This document shows positions 43,537 through 52,069 of a DNA stretch of 64,000 nt, one piece after another. Position 1 is the first letter of the stretch; the number at the start of each line of letters is the position of its first letter. Position numbers and translations under genes: made by a program. The stretch spans positions 62,001-126,000 of the forward strand of contig CAWBOB010000007.1 in NCBI GenBank assembly GCA_963790335.1, read 5' to 3'. This stretch comes from JAOUEA01 sp963790335 (lineage in GTDB: Bacteria; Actinomycetota; UBA4738; HRBIN12). The notes beneath the pieces were generated by a model. That model ran no database searches and was not told where the DNA came from. It saw only the letters and a program-made list of their open reading frames with translations.

Positions 43537-43602
43537 GACGAGGACCGTAGAGGCGAGGTGTGACACGAAGCGCCGGAAGCGGCGCTCCCGATCGCGAGAC
43601 CG

Positions 43603-43920
43603 CTAGGGCGTCGATGGTGCGTCGGGGATCGTCGTGGGCTCGTCGCGCTTCGCGAGCTCCTCGACGTTCACGTCGCGGCGGGTCATGACCCGCACCGTCG
43701 AGACGAACCGTGCCGGGCGGAACATGTCCCACACCCACGCGTCGGTGAGGTCGACCTGCACCCATCCATCGCCGGTCGGGGTGAGCTGCACCTGGTTCGC
43801 CAGGTAGAACCGGCGTTCGGTCTCGATGACGTAGGTGAACATCGGGAGCACGTCGCGGTACTCGCGATACAGCTCCAGCTCGCGTTCCTCTTCGAACCGC
43901 TCGATGTCGTCGTCGCTCAT
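43603..43920 (-). CDS. DUF2469 protein
   Basis: 105 residues from ATG 43920 (MSDDDIERFEEERELELYRE), with YREYRDVLPMFTYVIETERR and FYLANQVQLTP, the conserved core of this actinobacterial family. Function unknown; conserved next to rnhB/lepB across actinobacteria. A longer start at 43956 is possible but does not fit the family. Confidence 0.9.
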   Translation of the reverse strand: MSDDDIERFEEERELELYREYRDVLPMFTYVIETERRFYLANQVQLTPTGDGWVQVDLTDAWVWDMFRPARFVSTVRVMTRRDVNVEELAKRDEPTTIPDAPSTP

Positions 43921-43933
43921 GCGACCCAGCTTC

Positions 43934-44617
43934 TCACGCAGGCGCCTGAACCCCATCGGCCGGCCAGGGCCGGGCGGCCATCCCTGCGAACAGCGACGGC
44001 TGCGCGCAGGGAGCGAACGACATGCGGTGCACGGATGTCGGGCCGTGCTGATCGAGCGCCTCCAGGTGTTCGGGCGTGCCGTAGCCCTTGTTGTGATCGA
44101 ACCCGAACTCGGGGAAGCGCCGATGCAGCCGGCGCATGATGCGATCGCGCGTGACCTTGGCCACGATCGAGGCCGCCGCCACGCTGGCGCTCACCGCATC
44201 GCCCTTCTTCACGCCGATCGACGGGCACGGGATGCGCGGCACAGGGAACCCGTCGGTCAGCACGTAGTCGGGCTCAAGCGCCTTCGCCGCCCTGCGCAGC
44301 AGCGCGATGTTCGACCGGTGCAGCCCGCGGGCGTCGATCGCGGCCGGCTCAGCCTTGCAGGCGATCCAGGCTGCCGCCGCGACGATGCGTTCGTACTGGG
44401 TCTCGCGCTGCGGCTCGGTGAGCATCTTCGAGTCGTTGATGCCGTCGATGTCGAACCGATCGGGAAGGATCACCGCCGCGGCCACGAGCGGCCCGGCGAG
44501 CGCGCCGCGGCCGGCCTCGTCGGCGCCCGCCACACGCGTGAACCCCTGGGCGGCGAGGAGCCGCTCGTACCGGTCCATCGATCGGCTCGACCGTTGCATC
44601 GCTCCAGGAGCCTTCAT
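43934..44617 (-). CDS. rnhB: Ribonuclease HII
   Basis: 227 residues. Removes ribonucleotides from DNA. Motif AGADEAGRGALAGPLVAAAV near residue 30 holds the Asp-Glu active-site pair; INDSKMLTEPQRE, IGVKKGDAVSASVAAASI with another catalytic Asp, and FDHNKGYGTPEHLEAL follow. ATG 44617 overlaps the lepB stop (ATGA). Confidence 0.95.
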   Translation of the reverse strand: MKAPGAMQRSSRSMDRYERLLAAQGFTRVAGADEAGRGALAGPLVAAAVILPDRFDIDGINDSKMLTEPQRETQYERIVAAAAWIACKAEPAAIDARGLHRSNIALLRRAAKALEPDYVLTDGFPVPRIPCPSIGVKKGDAVSASVAAASIVAKVTRDRIMRRLHRRFPEFGFDHNKGYGTPEHLEALDQHGPTSVHRMSFAPCAQPSLFAGMAARPWPADGVQAPA

Positions 44618-45270
44618 CGCACGACCCCGATGCGATCGACCGGCCACATGCGCAGGAACGTCACGCCGATCAGCTTGTCGATCGGCACGAGGCCGGTGCA
44701 GTCGGGAGGATCGCACCGCGAGTCGCCGGAGTTCCCTCTGTTGTCACCCAAGACGAACAGCATGCCATCGGGCACCGTCACTGGCCGGTAGGGGCTCTTC
44801 GGAACCGGCTGGTTCAAGTACGGCTCGTCGACGGGCGCGCCGTTGACGAAGAGCGTGCCCGAACGGTCGATCTCGACGACGTCGCCGGGGAGTCCCGCCA
44901 CGCGCTTCACGAAGTCGTCGTGGGGAGGGTTCGCAACGCCGAGGGTCTCGCCGAGCCAGTGCAGCGCTCCGCCGACGACGCCGCGATCGGGTGTGGTGCC
45001 GTCGGGCCCCTCGAACACCACCACGTCGCCCCGGTCGACGTCGTCGAGCCGCAGACAGATGCGACACACGACGATGCGGTCGCCCTTCCGCAGCGTTGGC
45101 ACCATCGAGGACGACGGGATCGAGAACGCCTGCACCAGCAGGAGCTTGATGACGATCGCGAGTACGAGCGCGACGCCCACGAGCACCGGCAGCTCGTGCC
45201 AGCGGCCGTGCCAGCGCGCTTCGGAGTGCGGATCGGGGGGCTCGGCGGCGCCGGGCAGCCGACCGGCCAC
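44614..45270 (-). CDS. lepB: Signal peptidase I
   Basis: 218 residues. One membrane anchor (ELPVLVGVALVLAIVIKLLLV) followed by IPSSSMVPTLRKGDRIVV with the nucleophile Ser, DDFVKRVAGLPGD with the catalytic Lys, and GDNRGNSGDSRCD box E. Removes signal peptides outside the membrane. Only four bases from rplS, same operon. Confidence 0.95.
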   Translation of the reverse strand: MAGRLPGAAEPPDPHSEARWHGRWHELPVLVGVALVLAIVIKLLLVQAFSIPSSSMVPTLRKGDRIVVCRICLRLDDVDRGDVVVFEGPDGTTPDRGVVGGALHWLGETLGVANPPHDDFVKRVAGLPGDVVEIDRSGTLFVNGAPVDEPYLNQPVPKSPYRPVTVPDGMLFVLGDNRGNSGDSRCDPPDCTGLVPIDKLIGVTFLRMWPVDRIGVVR

Positions 45271-45273
45271 CGG

Positions 45274-45819
45274 TCAGGCCTCGGCCTTCTCCTCGTCGGC
45301 GGCCTCGATGGCCTCCGTCTCGTCGGCCTCGACCGCGTCCGACACCTCGGCCTCGGAGGCCTCGATCACGTCGGTCTCGTCCGCGCCCTCGTCGGGCTCG
45401 TCGGCCGCTTCCTCGGCGGCTGCCTCCTGGGCGGCGAGCGCCGCGGCATCCTCCATGGCAGCCAGCTTGACCTCGTCGATGCGGCGCTCCTTGATGCGCG
45501 CCTTCTTGCCGCGCAGCTCGCGCAGGTAGTAGAGCTTGGCACGGCGCACCTGCCCGCGGCTCACGATCTCGAGCTTGGCGATCGAGGGCGAGTGCACCGG
45601 GAAGGTGCGCTCCACGCCGACCCCGAACGAGATCTTGCGGACCGTGAACGTCTCGCGCAGCCCGCCGTTCTGCCTGCCGATCACGACGCCCTGGAACACC
45701 TGAACGCGCTCGCGACTTCCCTCGACCACCCGCACGTGCACCTTCACGGTGTCACCTGGGCGGAAACTCGGGATGTCGCTGCGCAGGAATGACTTCTCGA
45801 CGAGATCGGTCTTGTTCAT
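45274..45819 (-). CDS. rplS: 50S ribosomal protein L19 with an acidic C-terminal tail
   Basis: 181 residues, against about 115 for most L19. Core: SFLRSDIPSFRPGDTVKVHV, FQGVVIGRQNGGLRETFTVR, VERTFPVHSPSIAKLEIV and RAKLYYLRELRGKKARIKE. The last ~65 residues are Glu/Ala/Asp-rich (EEAADEPDEGADETD) and probably disordered. Preceded by its own TACAAT promoter, with a leader of about seven bases, so it may not depend on trmD transcription. Confidence 0.96.
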   Translation of the reverse strand: MNKTDLVEKSFLRSDIPSFRPGDTVKVHVRVVEGSRERVQVFQGVVIGRQNGGLRETFTVRKISFGVGVERTFPVHSPSIAKLEIVSRGQVRRAKLYYLRELRGKKARIKERRIDEVKLAAMEDAAALAAQEAAAEEAADEPDEGADETDVIEASEAEVSDAVEADETEAIEAADEEKAEA

Positions 45820-45833
45820 GGCAACGGCCGCCG

Positions 45834-45839
45834 ATTGTA
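45834..45839 (-). promoter_or_regulatory. -10 box of rplS
   Basis: TACAAT on the minus strand, 14 bases before the rplS ATG. Confidence 0.45.
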
Positions 45840-46425
45840 CCAGCGGCCTTTCCCCACCCAGCCGGGCGAACTCAGGCTGGTGGAGACACTGGAGCCTTCG
45901 AACGACCGCGTGAGGCAGACTCGACCGATGCGATCGGCGTTCCTCCCGGCATGCGGCTCGACTGATCGCCGGAATGCCCGCGCGGTCGTGGGTCGCCGGC
46001 GACGGACCACGGCTTCTGACCGCCTGTCGAGGCGGGAGTCAACGTCGCCCGCGACAAGACGAGCTCACCCCGGAGGTATCCTTGGCTCGCCGACGGACAG
46101 CTCGCCAGGCGGACCGCGAGTCCGACTACCGCGCCCGACACGACGAAGAGGAGACAACCCAGGGGCGAATCAGCCCCTCCATCCACGAGGGTCGCTCCAG
46201 CGTCGACGTAGGGCCAATTGTCATCCCTTTGCTCGGCCGACGTTTCATCGGGAGGCTGCGCCCGTATCTCGCCTGCATGGGCGCAGGATAGTGGCGGCGC
46301 CACGTCGATCCCGGTTCTGAACGTCGTGGACGAGATATGGGGGCAGGGACTTCCCAGAACTTGGCAGCTCGACGACCCGTCGGTTCAACGATGTTCGCGA
46401 CCGCACCTCACCGTGAGCCGCCCTC
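45840..46425 (-). other. Long trmD-rplS gap of lower GC, with an uncertain small ORF
   Basis: A 586-base gap between trmD and rplS, which are usually adjacent in this cluster. Its GC is visibly lower and codon third positions are more mixed than in neighbours. One open frame on the minus strand (45872-46303, 143 codons) contains a hydrophobic run GCLLFVVSGAVVGLAVRLA, which could be a membrane helix, but its composition is not coding-like. A TATCCT box lies six bases before an ATG in another frame (about 50 codons). No tRNA or ncRNA fold recognised. Confidence 0.4.
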
Positions 46426-47113
46426 CTACCCTGAACCGTCCTCTCCCGGAAGATCGGGGCGGTTGCGGCGGGTCTTGGCCTCTGCCGCTTCGCGGCGCCA
46501 GCGCTCGATCTCGGCGTGGTTGCCACCCAGCAGCACCTCGGGAACGGCCAACCCCCGAAACTCGCGCGGACGCGTGTACTGCGGATGCTCGACCAGGCTC
46601 GGCTCGCTGAACGAGTCGCGCTCGTGCGACTCCTCGCGGCCGATCACGCCGGGCACGAGGCGGGTGACAGCTTCGATCAGTACGAGTGCGGGCAGCTCGC
46701 CGCCCGAGAGCACGTAGTCGCCGATCGAGACTTCCTCGGCCGGAAGCCCTTCGGCCACACGCTCGTCGACGCCCTCGTAGCGCCCGCAGAGCAGGGTGAG
46801 GTGGGGCTCGGCGGCGAGCTCGCGCACGAGCCCCTGGGTCGAGCCGGCGCCCGGCGGGCGAGAGCAGCAGCGCGCGCCCGCGGTCGGGGTCGAGCGATTC
46901 GACCGCGCGGAACCACACGTCGGCGCGCATCACCATGCCGGCCCCGCCTCCGAACGGGGTGTCGTCGACCGATCGGTGCACATCGTCGGTGTGATCACGC
47001 AGATCGTGCACACGTACGTCGATCACGCCTGCTTCGATCGCCTTGCCCAGCAGGCTCTCGCCGAGCGGCCCCGATACGAGGTCGGGGAAGATCGTGAAGA
47101 CGTCGATGCGCAC
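46426..47113 (-). CDS. trmD: tRNA (guanine-N1-)-methyltransferase, with one apparent frame break
   Basis: 228 residues when repaired; methylates G37 of tRNA. MRIDVFTIFPDLVSGPLGES at the N-terminus, FGGGAGMVMRADVWFRAVES, then after an extra base near 46850 LAAEPHLTLLCGRYEGVDER and the SAM-binding knot SIGDYVLSGGELPALVLIE, ending EDGSG. Part of rpsP-khpA-rimM-trmD. Confidence 0.95.
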
Positions 47114-47141
47114 CTCGCGGAGGCTACCGCGCGCGCAGGGT

Positions 47142-47650
47142 CTATCCGGGCGCGGTCAGACCCGGGACGTCGCGCACCACGATGCACTTGGCTTCGATGT
47201 CGACCTCGACGATCACGTCGCGGATCGCGGGAACGAGCGTCTCGGCGCCCCCGGCGTCCACGGCCACCCACAGGTCGTTCGCCGGGTTCGGGATGACGTC
47301 CGACACGATGCCGAGCGAGCGTCCCGACTCAGTGACGACGTCGCAGCCCTCGAGCTGGAACGGCCAGTACTCCCCCCGGGAAGCTCGGGCAGCCACGATT
47401 CGGGCACGACCAGCACGGTGCCGCGGAGCGCCTCGGCACCGGTGCGGTCTTCGACACCTGCGAACTTCACGAGCAGCCGCCGGCCGTGAGGCTGGGAACG
47501 CTCGATCTCGAGCGAGCGGCCGCTCTGGGTGAAGATGGTCGCGCCCGCGGCGAACCGCGTGGGCTCGTCCGAACGGATCTCGACCGCGACCTCGCCCTTG
47601 ATGCCGTGGGCCCTGGTGACGTGTCCGACGACGACGGTCGGCTCGGCCAC
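47142..47650 (-). CDS. rimM: 16S rRNA processing protein RimM, with one apparent frame break
   Basis: About 169 residues when repaired; 30S head assembly factor. N-terminal domain: VVVGHVTRAHGIKGEVAVEI; then VVPESWLPELP up to a run of six G where the frame changes (near 47385); the PRC-barrel domain continues EYWPFQLEGCDVVTESGRSL, DVIPNPANDLWVAVDAGG and LVPAIRDVIVEVDIE. The homopolymer position strongly suggests a sequencing indel. One base after the khpA stop. Confidence 0.93.
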
Positions 47651-47651
47651 C

Positions 47652-47882
47652 TCAGTCGGCGATGTCGACGTAGGCGCTGGTGCCTTCGCGGGTCGCGGCG
47701 GCGCGCACGACCGCTCGGATCGCTTTGGCGGTGCGACCGCCTTTGCCGATCACCTTGCCCATGTCGTCGGGTGCCACGTGCACGGTGTACCGGAAGCCGC
47801 GATCGTCTTCGGACTCGGTGACCTCGACGGCGTCGGGGTCGTCGACCAGCTCGCTCACGAGGAAGTCGACCAGATCCCGCAC
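47652..47882 (-). CDS. khpA: KH-domain RNA-binding protein KhpA
   Basis: 76 residues. Single KH domain with the GxxG loop in MGKVIGKGGRTAKAIRAVV. KhpA-type proteins bind many RNAs and, in other Gram-positive bacteria, affect cell division and elongation. Encoded between rpsP and rimM as usual. Confidence 0.93.
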   Translation of the reverse strand: MRDLVDFLVSELVDDPDAVEVTESEDDRGFRYTVHVAPDDMGKVIGKGGRTAKAIRAVVRAAATREGTSAYVDIAD

Positions 47883-47885
47883 GAG

Positions 47886-48427
47886 TTACTCCTCGGTGGC
47901 CTCGGGCTCGGCGAGCCTCGGGCTCGGCGAGCCTCGGCCTCGGCGGCCTCGGGCTCGGGTTCGCGCCTCGCGAGCTTCGGCGGAGCCTCGGGCTCGGGCG
48001 CAGCCTCGGCTCGGCTCCGCGGGCGCTGCGGCTGCGCGGCTCGGGCTCGGGCGGTGGCGTTGCCGGCTTCCTCGGCTGCCGCCGCAGCCTTGGCGGCCGC
48101 CTTCTTCGAGACCTTGGGCGCGGCGGACTCGGCGTCGCGCACCCGCACCTGGCCGGCGGCGCTCGGACGCTCGGCCACGAACGTGTCCCAGATGCCCACC
48201 TTCGCCATGAGGTTGCGAACCTGGTCGCTCGGCTGGGCGCCGACCCGCAACCAATGCAGGGCGCGCGCCTCGTCGATCTCGATCAGGCTCGGATCCTCGA
48301 GCGGGTGGTACTTGCCGATGTTCTCGATGAAGCGGCCGTCGCGCGGCGAGCGCTGGTCGGCCACCACGACGCGGTAGAAGGGTCGCTTGGTGGCCCCCAG
48401 GCGTCGAAGTCGTATGCGTGTCGACAT
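47886..48427 (-). CDS. rpsP: 30S ribosomal protein S16 with a long tail interrupted by an apparent frame break
   Basis: Core of about 90 residues: MSTRIRLRRLGATKRPFYRV, DGRFIENIGKYHPLEDPSLI and ALHWLRVGAQPSDQVRNLM. The remainder is an Ala/Lys/Pro/Glu-rich tail (SKKAAAKAAAAAEEAG), longer than usual. The frame that gives a natural end AEPEATEE at 47886 differs from the frame of the start; the tail contains two tandem 16-base units (47903-47918, 47919-47934), a likely site of copy-number or indel error. The tail's exact sequence is therefore uncertain. Confidence 0.88.
47903..47934. repeat. Two tandem 16-base units in the rpsP tail
   Basis: CGGGCTCGGCGAGCCT occurs twice without a gap. A unit length not divisible by three means that gain or loss of one unit shifts the rpsP frame. 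Confidence 0.75.
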
Positions 48428-48453
48428 GTCGTTCCCGTCCCTCGTTCGCGGGT

Positions 48454-49822
48454 CTACCGCTTCGGCAGCTTCACCGAGGGAACCCGCACGGCTCCCGGCA
48501 TGCCGGCCATGCCCGGCATGCGTTTGCCCCCCATCATGGAGCGCATCATCTTCCTCGCGCCCTCGAAATCCTTGAGCAGCGAGTTGACGTCGGCGGTCGT
48601 GACACCGGATCCGTTCGCGATCCGCAGACGCCGCGACCCGCTGATGATACCGGGTTCGCGCCGCTCGGCCGGGGTCATCGACAGGATCATCGCCTCGGCG
48701 CGCTTCAGCTCACCGTCGTCGATCGCGTCGGCCATCTGCTTCATGGCGTTCTTGCCCCCCGGCATGCCCGGCAGCATCTTCAACAGGTCGCCCATCGAGC
48801 CGAGCTTCTGCACCTGGCGGAGCTGATCGAGGAAGTCCTCGAACGTGAACGTGCCCGCCATCAGGTTCTCCGCGCTCTTCTGCGCCTGCTCGATGTCGAG
48901 CGTCTCCTGCGCCTTGTCGATCAGCGTGAGCACGTCGCCCATGCCGAGGATGCGCCCCGCCATGCGGTCGGGGTAGAAGGGCTCGAGGTCGGCGGGCTTC
49001 TCCCCGGTGCCGACGAAGTAGACGGGCCGGCCGGTGACGGCGGTGATCGACAGAGCCGCGCCGCCCGCGAGCGTCACCGTCGAGCTTGGTCAGCACGAAC
49101 CCCGTCGTGTCGACCTCGCGCATGAACTCGCGCGCCTGCACGACCGCGTCCTGGCCGGTCATCGCGTCGGCCGCCATCAGCACGTGCTGCGGCTTCGTGA
49201 CGTCCTTGATCCTGCGGGCCTGCTTCATCATCTCGGCGTCGACGTGCAGCCGGCCGGCGGTGTCGATGATGACCACGTCGGCGTCCTGGCGATCGGCCTC
49301 CTTCAGGCCCTGCTTCGCGAGCTTCACCGGATCCTTGCCCTCGGACCAGACCGGAACCCCGATCTCGCGGCCGAGCGTGCGCAGCTGCTCGATCGCAGCG
49401 GGCCGCTCCAGGTCGGCCGCGATCAGCAGCGGGCGCCTGCCCTTGCCCTTGAGGTGGGTCGCGATCTTCGCGCACGCGGTCGTCTTGCCCGACCCCTGCA
49501 CGCCGGCCATCATGATCACCGCGGGACGCGCGCCGCCGAGCTCGAAGGCGCGGTGCTCCCCTCCCAGCGTGACGGTGAGTTCCTCGTTCACGACCTTCAC
49601 CACCTGCTGGCCCGGCGTGAGGCTCTTCATGACCTCTTCGGACAGCGCTCGCTCGCGGACCCGTGCCAGGAAGTCGTCGGCCACCTCGAGCGCGACGTCG
49701 GCCTCGAGCAGCGCGGTCCGCATGTCGGCCAGCGCGTTGTCCACCTGTTTGGGATGGAGCTTGCCGCGGGAACGCAGCTTCCGGAAGGTGCCGTCGAGCC
49801 GTTCCGTGAGGGTGTCGAACAT
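48454..49822 (-). CDS. ffh: Signal recognition particle protein Ffh, with one apparent frame break
   Basis: About 455 residues when repaired. N domain MFDTLTERLDGTFRKLRSRG; G domain MMAGVQGSGKTTACAKIA, IAADLERPAAIEQL, IIDTAGRLHVDAEMMKQA and TKLDGDARGG; an extra G near 49065 shifts the frame; then PVYFVGTGEKPADLEPF and the Met-rich M domain (GGKRMPGMAGMPGAVRV) that binds signal peptides and SRP RNA. Pairs functionally with ftsY nearby. ATG 49822 follows the MFDTL family start. Confidence 0.95.
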
Positions 49823-49938
49823 GATGCCTCGTCGTCGTCGGTGGCAGGCGGGCGCGTGCGCCGCTTCCATCGGAAGCCGGCGGTCGACGCCGGAGCGGGG
49901 GTCGGGTGGTGCGGCTAGGATTCTACCCGGGGGTGCAC

Positions 49939-50631
49939 ATGGCGAGTTCCGAGGTGCGGGAGATGAGCGTGGTCGCCATGGCGAACCACGAGATGCGCAC
50001 GCCGCTCGCCGCGATCCGTGGCTTCGTCGACATGCTGCAGCGCAAGCGCGCCGAGCTGAGCGACGACGAGATCGACGAGTACCTCACCATCATCTCGATC
50101 CAGACCGACCGGCTCATCAGGCTCGCCGACGACCTCATCACGGTGGAGAGCCTCGACGACCCTGACCGATCGATCGAGCACGAGCCGATCGTGCTGGTGC
50201 CCGCGCTGGAGCAGCTCGTGCGGGAGCTGCCGGGCGGTGACCGTGTGAAGCTCCGCATCTCGGCGAGCGCGCCGCCGACGATCGAGTCCGACGCCCTCCG
50301 GCTCGCCCAGGTGCTCACGAACCTGCTCACGAACGCGCTGAAGTACTCCGAGGCCGACGTCACCGTCGAAGCGGAGGCCGACGGAGAAGGCAACGTGGCG
50401 ATCTCGGTGATCGACCACGGGATCGGCATCGCCGACGACGAGCGCGAGCGCGTCTTCGAGCCGTTCTACCGAACCGCCGAAGGCGCGCGGTCGGCCGAGG
50501 GCTCTGGCCTGGGTCTGGCGATCGCCCGCGCGTTCGTCGCCGCGCTCGGAGGCGACATCGCGGCGCTGCCCACCGCTGGAGGCGGCACGACCTTCCGCGT
50601 CAGGCTTCCGGTGCACGCGCCGGCGCGCTGA
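49939..50631 (+). CDS. Soluble histidine kinase without a sensor domain
   Basis: 230 residues from ATG 49939, five bases after GGGGG. HisKA box VVAMANHEMRTPLAAIRGFV at about residue 17 with the phospho-His, then an HATPase_c domain with LLTNALKYSEADV, VIDHGIGIADDE, FEPFYRTAEGARSAEGSGLG and LGLAIARAFVAALGG. There is no membrane segment or PAS/GAF domain, so it must sense through a partner. The 3' end overlaps, by 32 bases, the convergent receiver gene, its likely partner. Confidence 0.88.
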   Translation: MASSEVREMSVVAMANHEMRTPLAAIRGFVDMLQRKRAELSDDEIDEYLTIISIQTDRLIRLADDLITVESLDDPDRSIEHEPIVLVPALEQLVRELPGGDRVKLRISASAPPTIESDALRLAQVLTNLLTNALKYSEADVTVEAEADGEGNVAISVIDHGIGIADDERERVFEPFYRTAEGARSAEGSGLGLAIARAFVAALGGDIAALPTAGGGTTFRVRLPVHAPAR

Positions 50632-50989
50632 GCACCTGCTCGACCGTGTTCAGCAGCGTGATGGGGCTGAAGGGCTTCGTGAAGTACTCGTCGGCCCCGA
50701 TCGCCATCGCCCGCCCGCGGCCTTCCTCGCCGTCGGCCGTGACCACGATGACCCTGATGCCTGCCGTGGCAGGGTCGCCACGGACCTCGGCGAGCACCTC
50801 GGCCCCGCTCGACCCGGGCATGTTCATGTCGAGGAAGACGAGATCCGGCGCGTCGGCCCGCATCATCTCCAGCGCACGCTGACCGTCGGCCGCCTCGTCG
50901 ATATCGAAGCCCTCGCCCTCGAGCACGAGACGCATGGCCTCGCGCATGGTGGGGTGGTCCTCGACGATCAGGATCCTCGCGTTGGGCAC
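50600..50989 (-). CDS. Single-domain response regulator (receiver only)
   Basis: 129 residues. CheY-like fold: RILIVEDHPTMREAM, phospho-acceptor in LVFLDMNMPGSSGAEVL near residue 52, VIVVTADGEEGRGRAM and ADEYFTKPFSPITLL with the conserved Lys. No output domain; signals through protein contact or as a phosphate sink. Transcribed towards the histidine kinase gene and 11 bases from ftsY. Confidence 0.92.
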   Translation of the reverse strand: MPNARILIVEDHPTMREAMRLVLEGEGFDIDEAADGQRALEMMRADAPDLVFLDMNMPGSSGAEVLAEVRGDPATAGIRVIVVTADGEEGRGRAMAIGADEYFTKPFSPITLLNTVEQVLSAPARAPEA

Positions 50990-51000
50990 CGTTTCCCTTC

Positions 51001-52056
51001 CTAGTCCGACAGCAGGCGGTCGGCGAACGCCGCCGCCTCGAACGGACGCAGGTCGTCCGCGCCCTCGCCGACGCCGACGAACCGAACCGGCACGCCGAGC
51101 TCCTGCCGCACCGCGAGCACGATGCCCCCCTTCGCCGATCCGTCGGTCTTGGTGAGCACCACGCCGGTCACCTCGACCGCGTCGGTGAAGGCCCGCGCCT
51201 GTGCGATGCCATTCTGACCCGTCTGAGCGTCGAGCACGAGCAGGGTCTCGTCGACCTCGGCACCCGCCTTCTCGATGACGCGCCCGATCTTGCCGAGCTC
51301 GTCCATGAGCGGCGTCTTCGTGTGCAGGCGGCCTGCCGTATCGACGATCACCACGTCGGAGCCCCGGGCGGTCGCCGCCGTCACGGCGTCGAAGGCCACG
51401 GCACCGGGGTCGGCGCCGCGGTCCTGGCTCACGAGGTGCGCGCCTGCGCGCGTGGCCCAGACCTCGAGCTGCTCGCCCGCGGCGGCCCTGAACGTGTCGG
51501 CGGCCGCGAGGCTCACCTGACGGCCCTCGCCCGTGAGCCGCTTCGCGAGCTTGCCGATCGTCGTGGTCTTGCCGGAGCCGTTCACCCCTACGACCAGGAC
51601 GACGCCCGGGCGACCGCTCGGCAGGTGCAGGAGCTCGTCGGGTCCGAGGATCGCAACGATCTCGTCGTGGAGCATCGACACGGGGTCTGCACCCGCCGCG
51701 AAGCCCGCCCGGACCCGGCCGACGAGCTCGGTCGCGGCCTTCGGACCGACATCGGCCTTGACGAGCAGATCCTCGAGGGCGCGCCAGGTGTCGTCGCCGG
51801 CGCCGCCCGAGAACAGCGCCTTGACCCGCGACCCCAAGCCGTCGCGGCGGAAGACGCCACCCGAAGGCCTCGGCTCGCCTCGCAGGGGCTCAGGCCGCTG
51901 CGGCGCCGGGTGCGTCGCGGCCGATGGAAGGACGCGATCCCCGCCCGGGCGCGCAGGGTCACCGTCGCGCGAGCGTCGTCTGCTGGCGACGAGCCCTGCC
52001 GACACCGCCACGACCGCGACCGCCAGCACGGCGAACAGGATGATGCCGATCTCCAC
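51001..52056 (-). CDS. ftsY: SRP receptor FtsY
   Basis: 351 residues from GTG 52056. Starts with a membrane helix (VEIGIILFAVLAVAVVAVSA) and a basic-charged linker, then N domain VKALFSGGAGDDTWRALEDL, G domain VGVNGSGKTTTIGKLAKRL, AADTFRAAAGEQLEVW, DTAGRLHTKTPLMDEL and TKTDGSAKGGIVL. Actinobacterial FtsY often carries such an N-terminal helix. TAGCCT lies seven bases before the GTG, inside the end of smc. Confidence 0.96.
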   Translation of the reverse strand: MEIGIILFAVLAVAVVAVSAGLVASRRRSRDGDPARPGGDRVLPSAATHPAPQRPEPLRGEPRPSGGVFRRDGLGSRVKALFSGGAGDDTWRALEDLLVKADVGPKAATELVGRVRAGFAAGADPVSMLHDEIVAILGPDELLHLPSGRPGVVLVVGVNGSGKTTTIGKLAKRLTGEGRQVSLAAADTFRAAAGEQLEVWATRAGAHLVSQDRGADPGAVAFDAVTAATARGSDVVIVDTAGRLHTKTPLMDELGKIGRVIEKAGAEVDETLLVLDAQTGQNGIAQARAFTDAVEVTGVVLTKTDGSAKGGIVLAVRQELGVPVRFVGVGEGADDLRPFEAAAFADRLLSD

Positions 52057-52063
52057 GGGCGCG

Positions 52064-52069
52064 AGGCTA
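52064..52069 (-). promoter_or_regulatory. -10 box of ftsY
   Basis: TAGCCT on the minus strand, overlapping the last codons of smc and seven bases before the ftsY GTG. Confidence 0.45.

Noticed and set aside
45890..45915. TTCGAA-containing stretch as a tRNA T-arm
   Set aside because: No acceptor stem, anticodon arm or correct spacing could be assembled around it on either strand.
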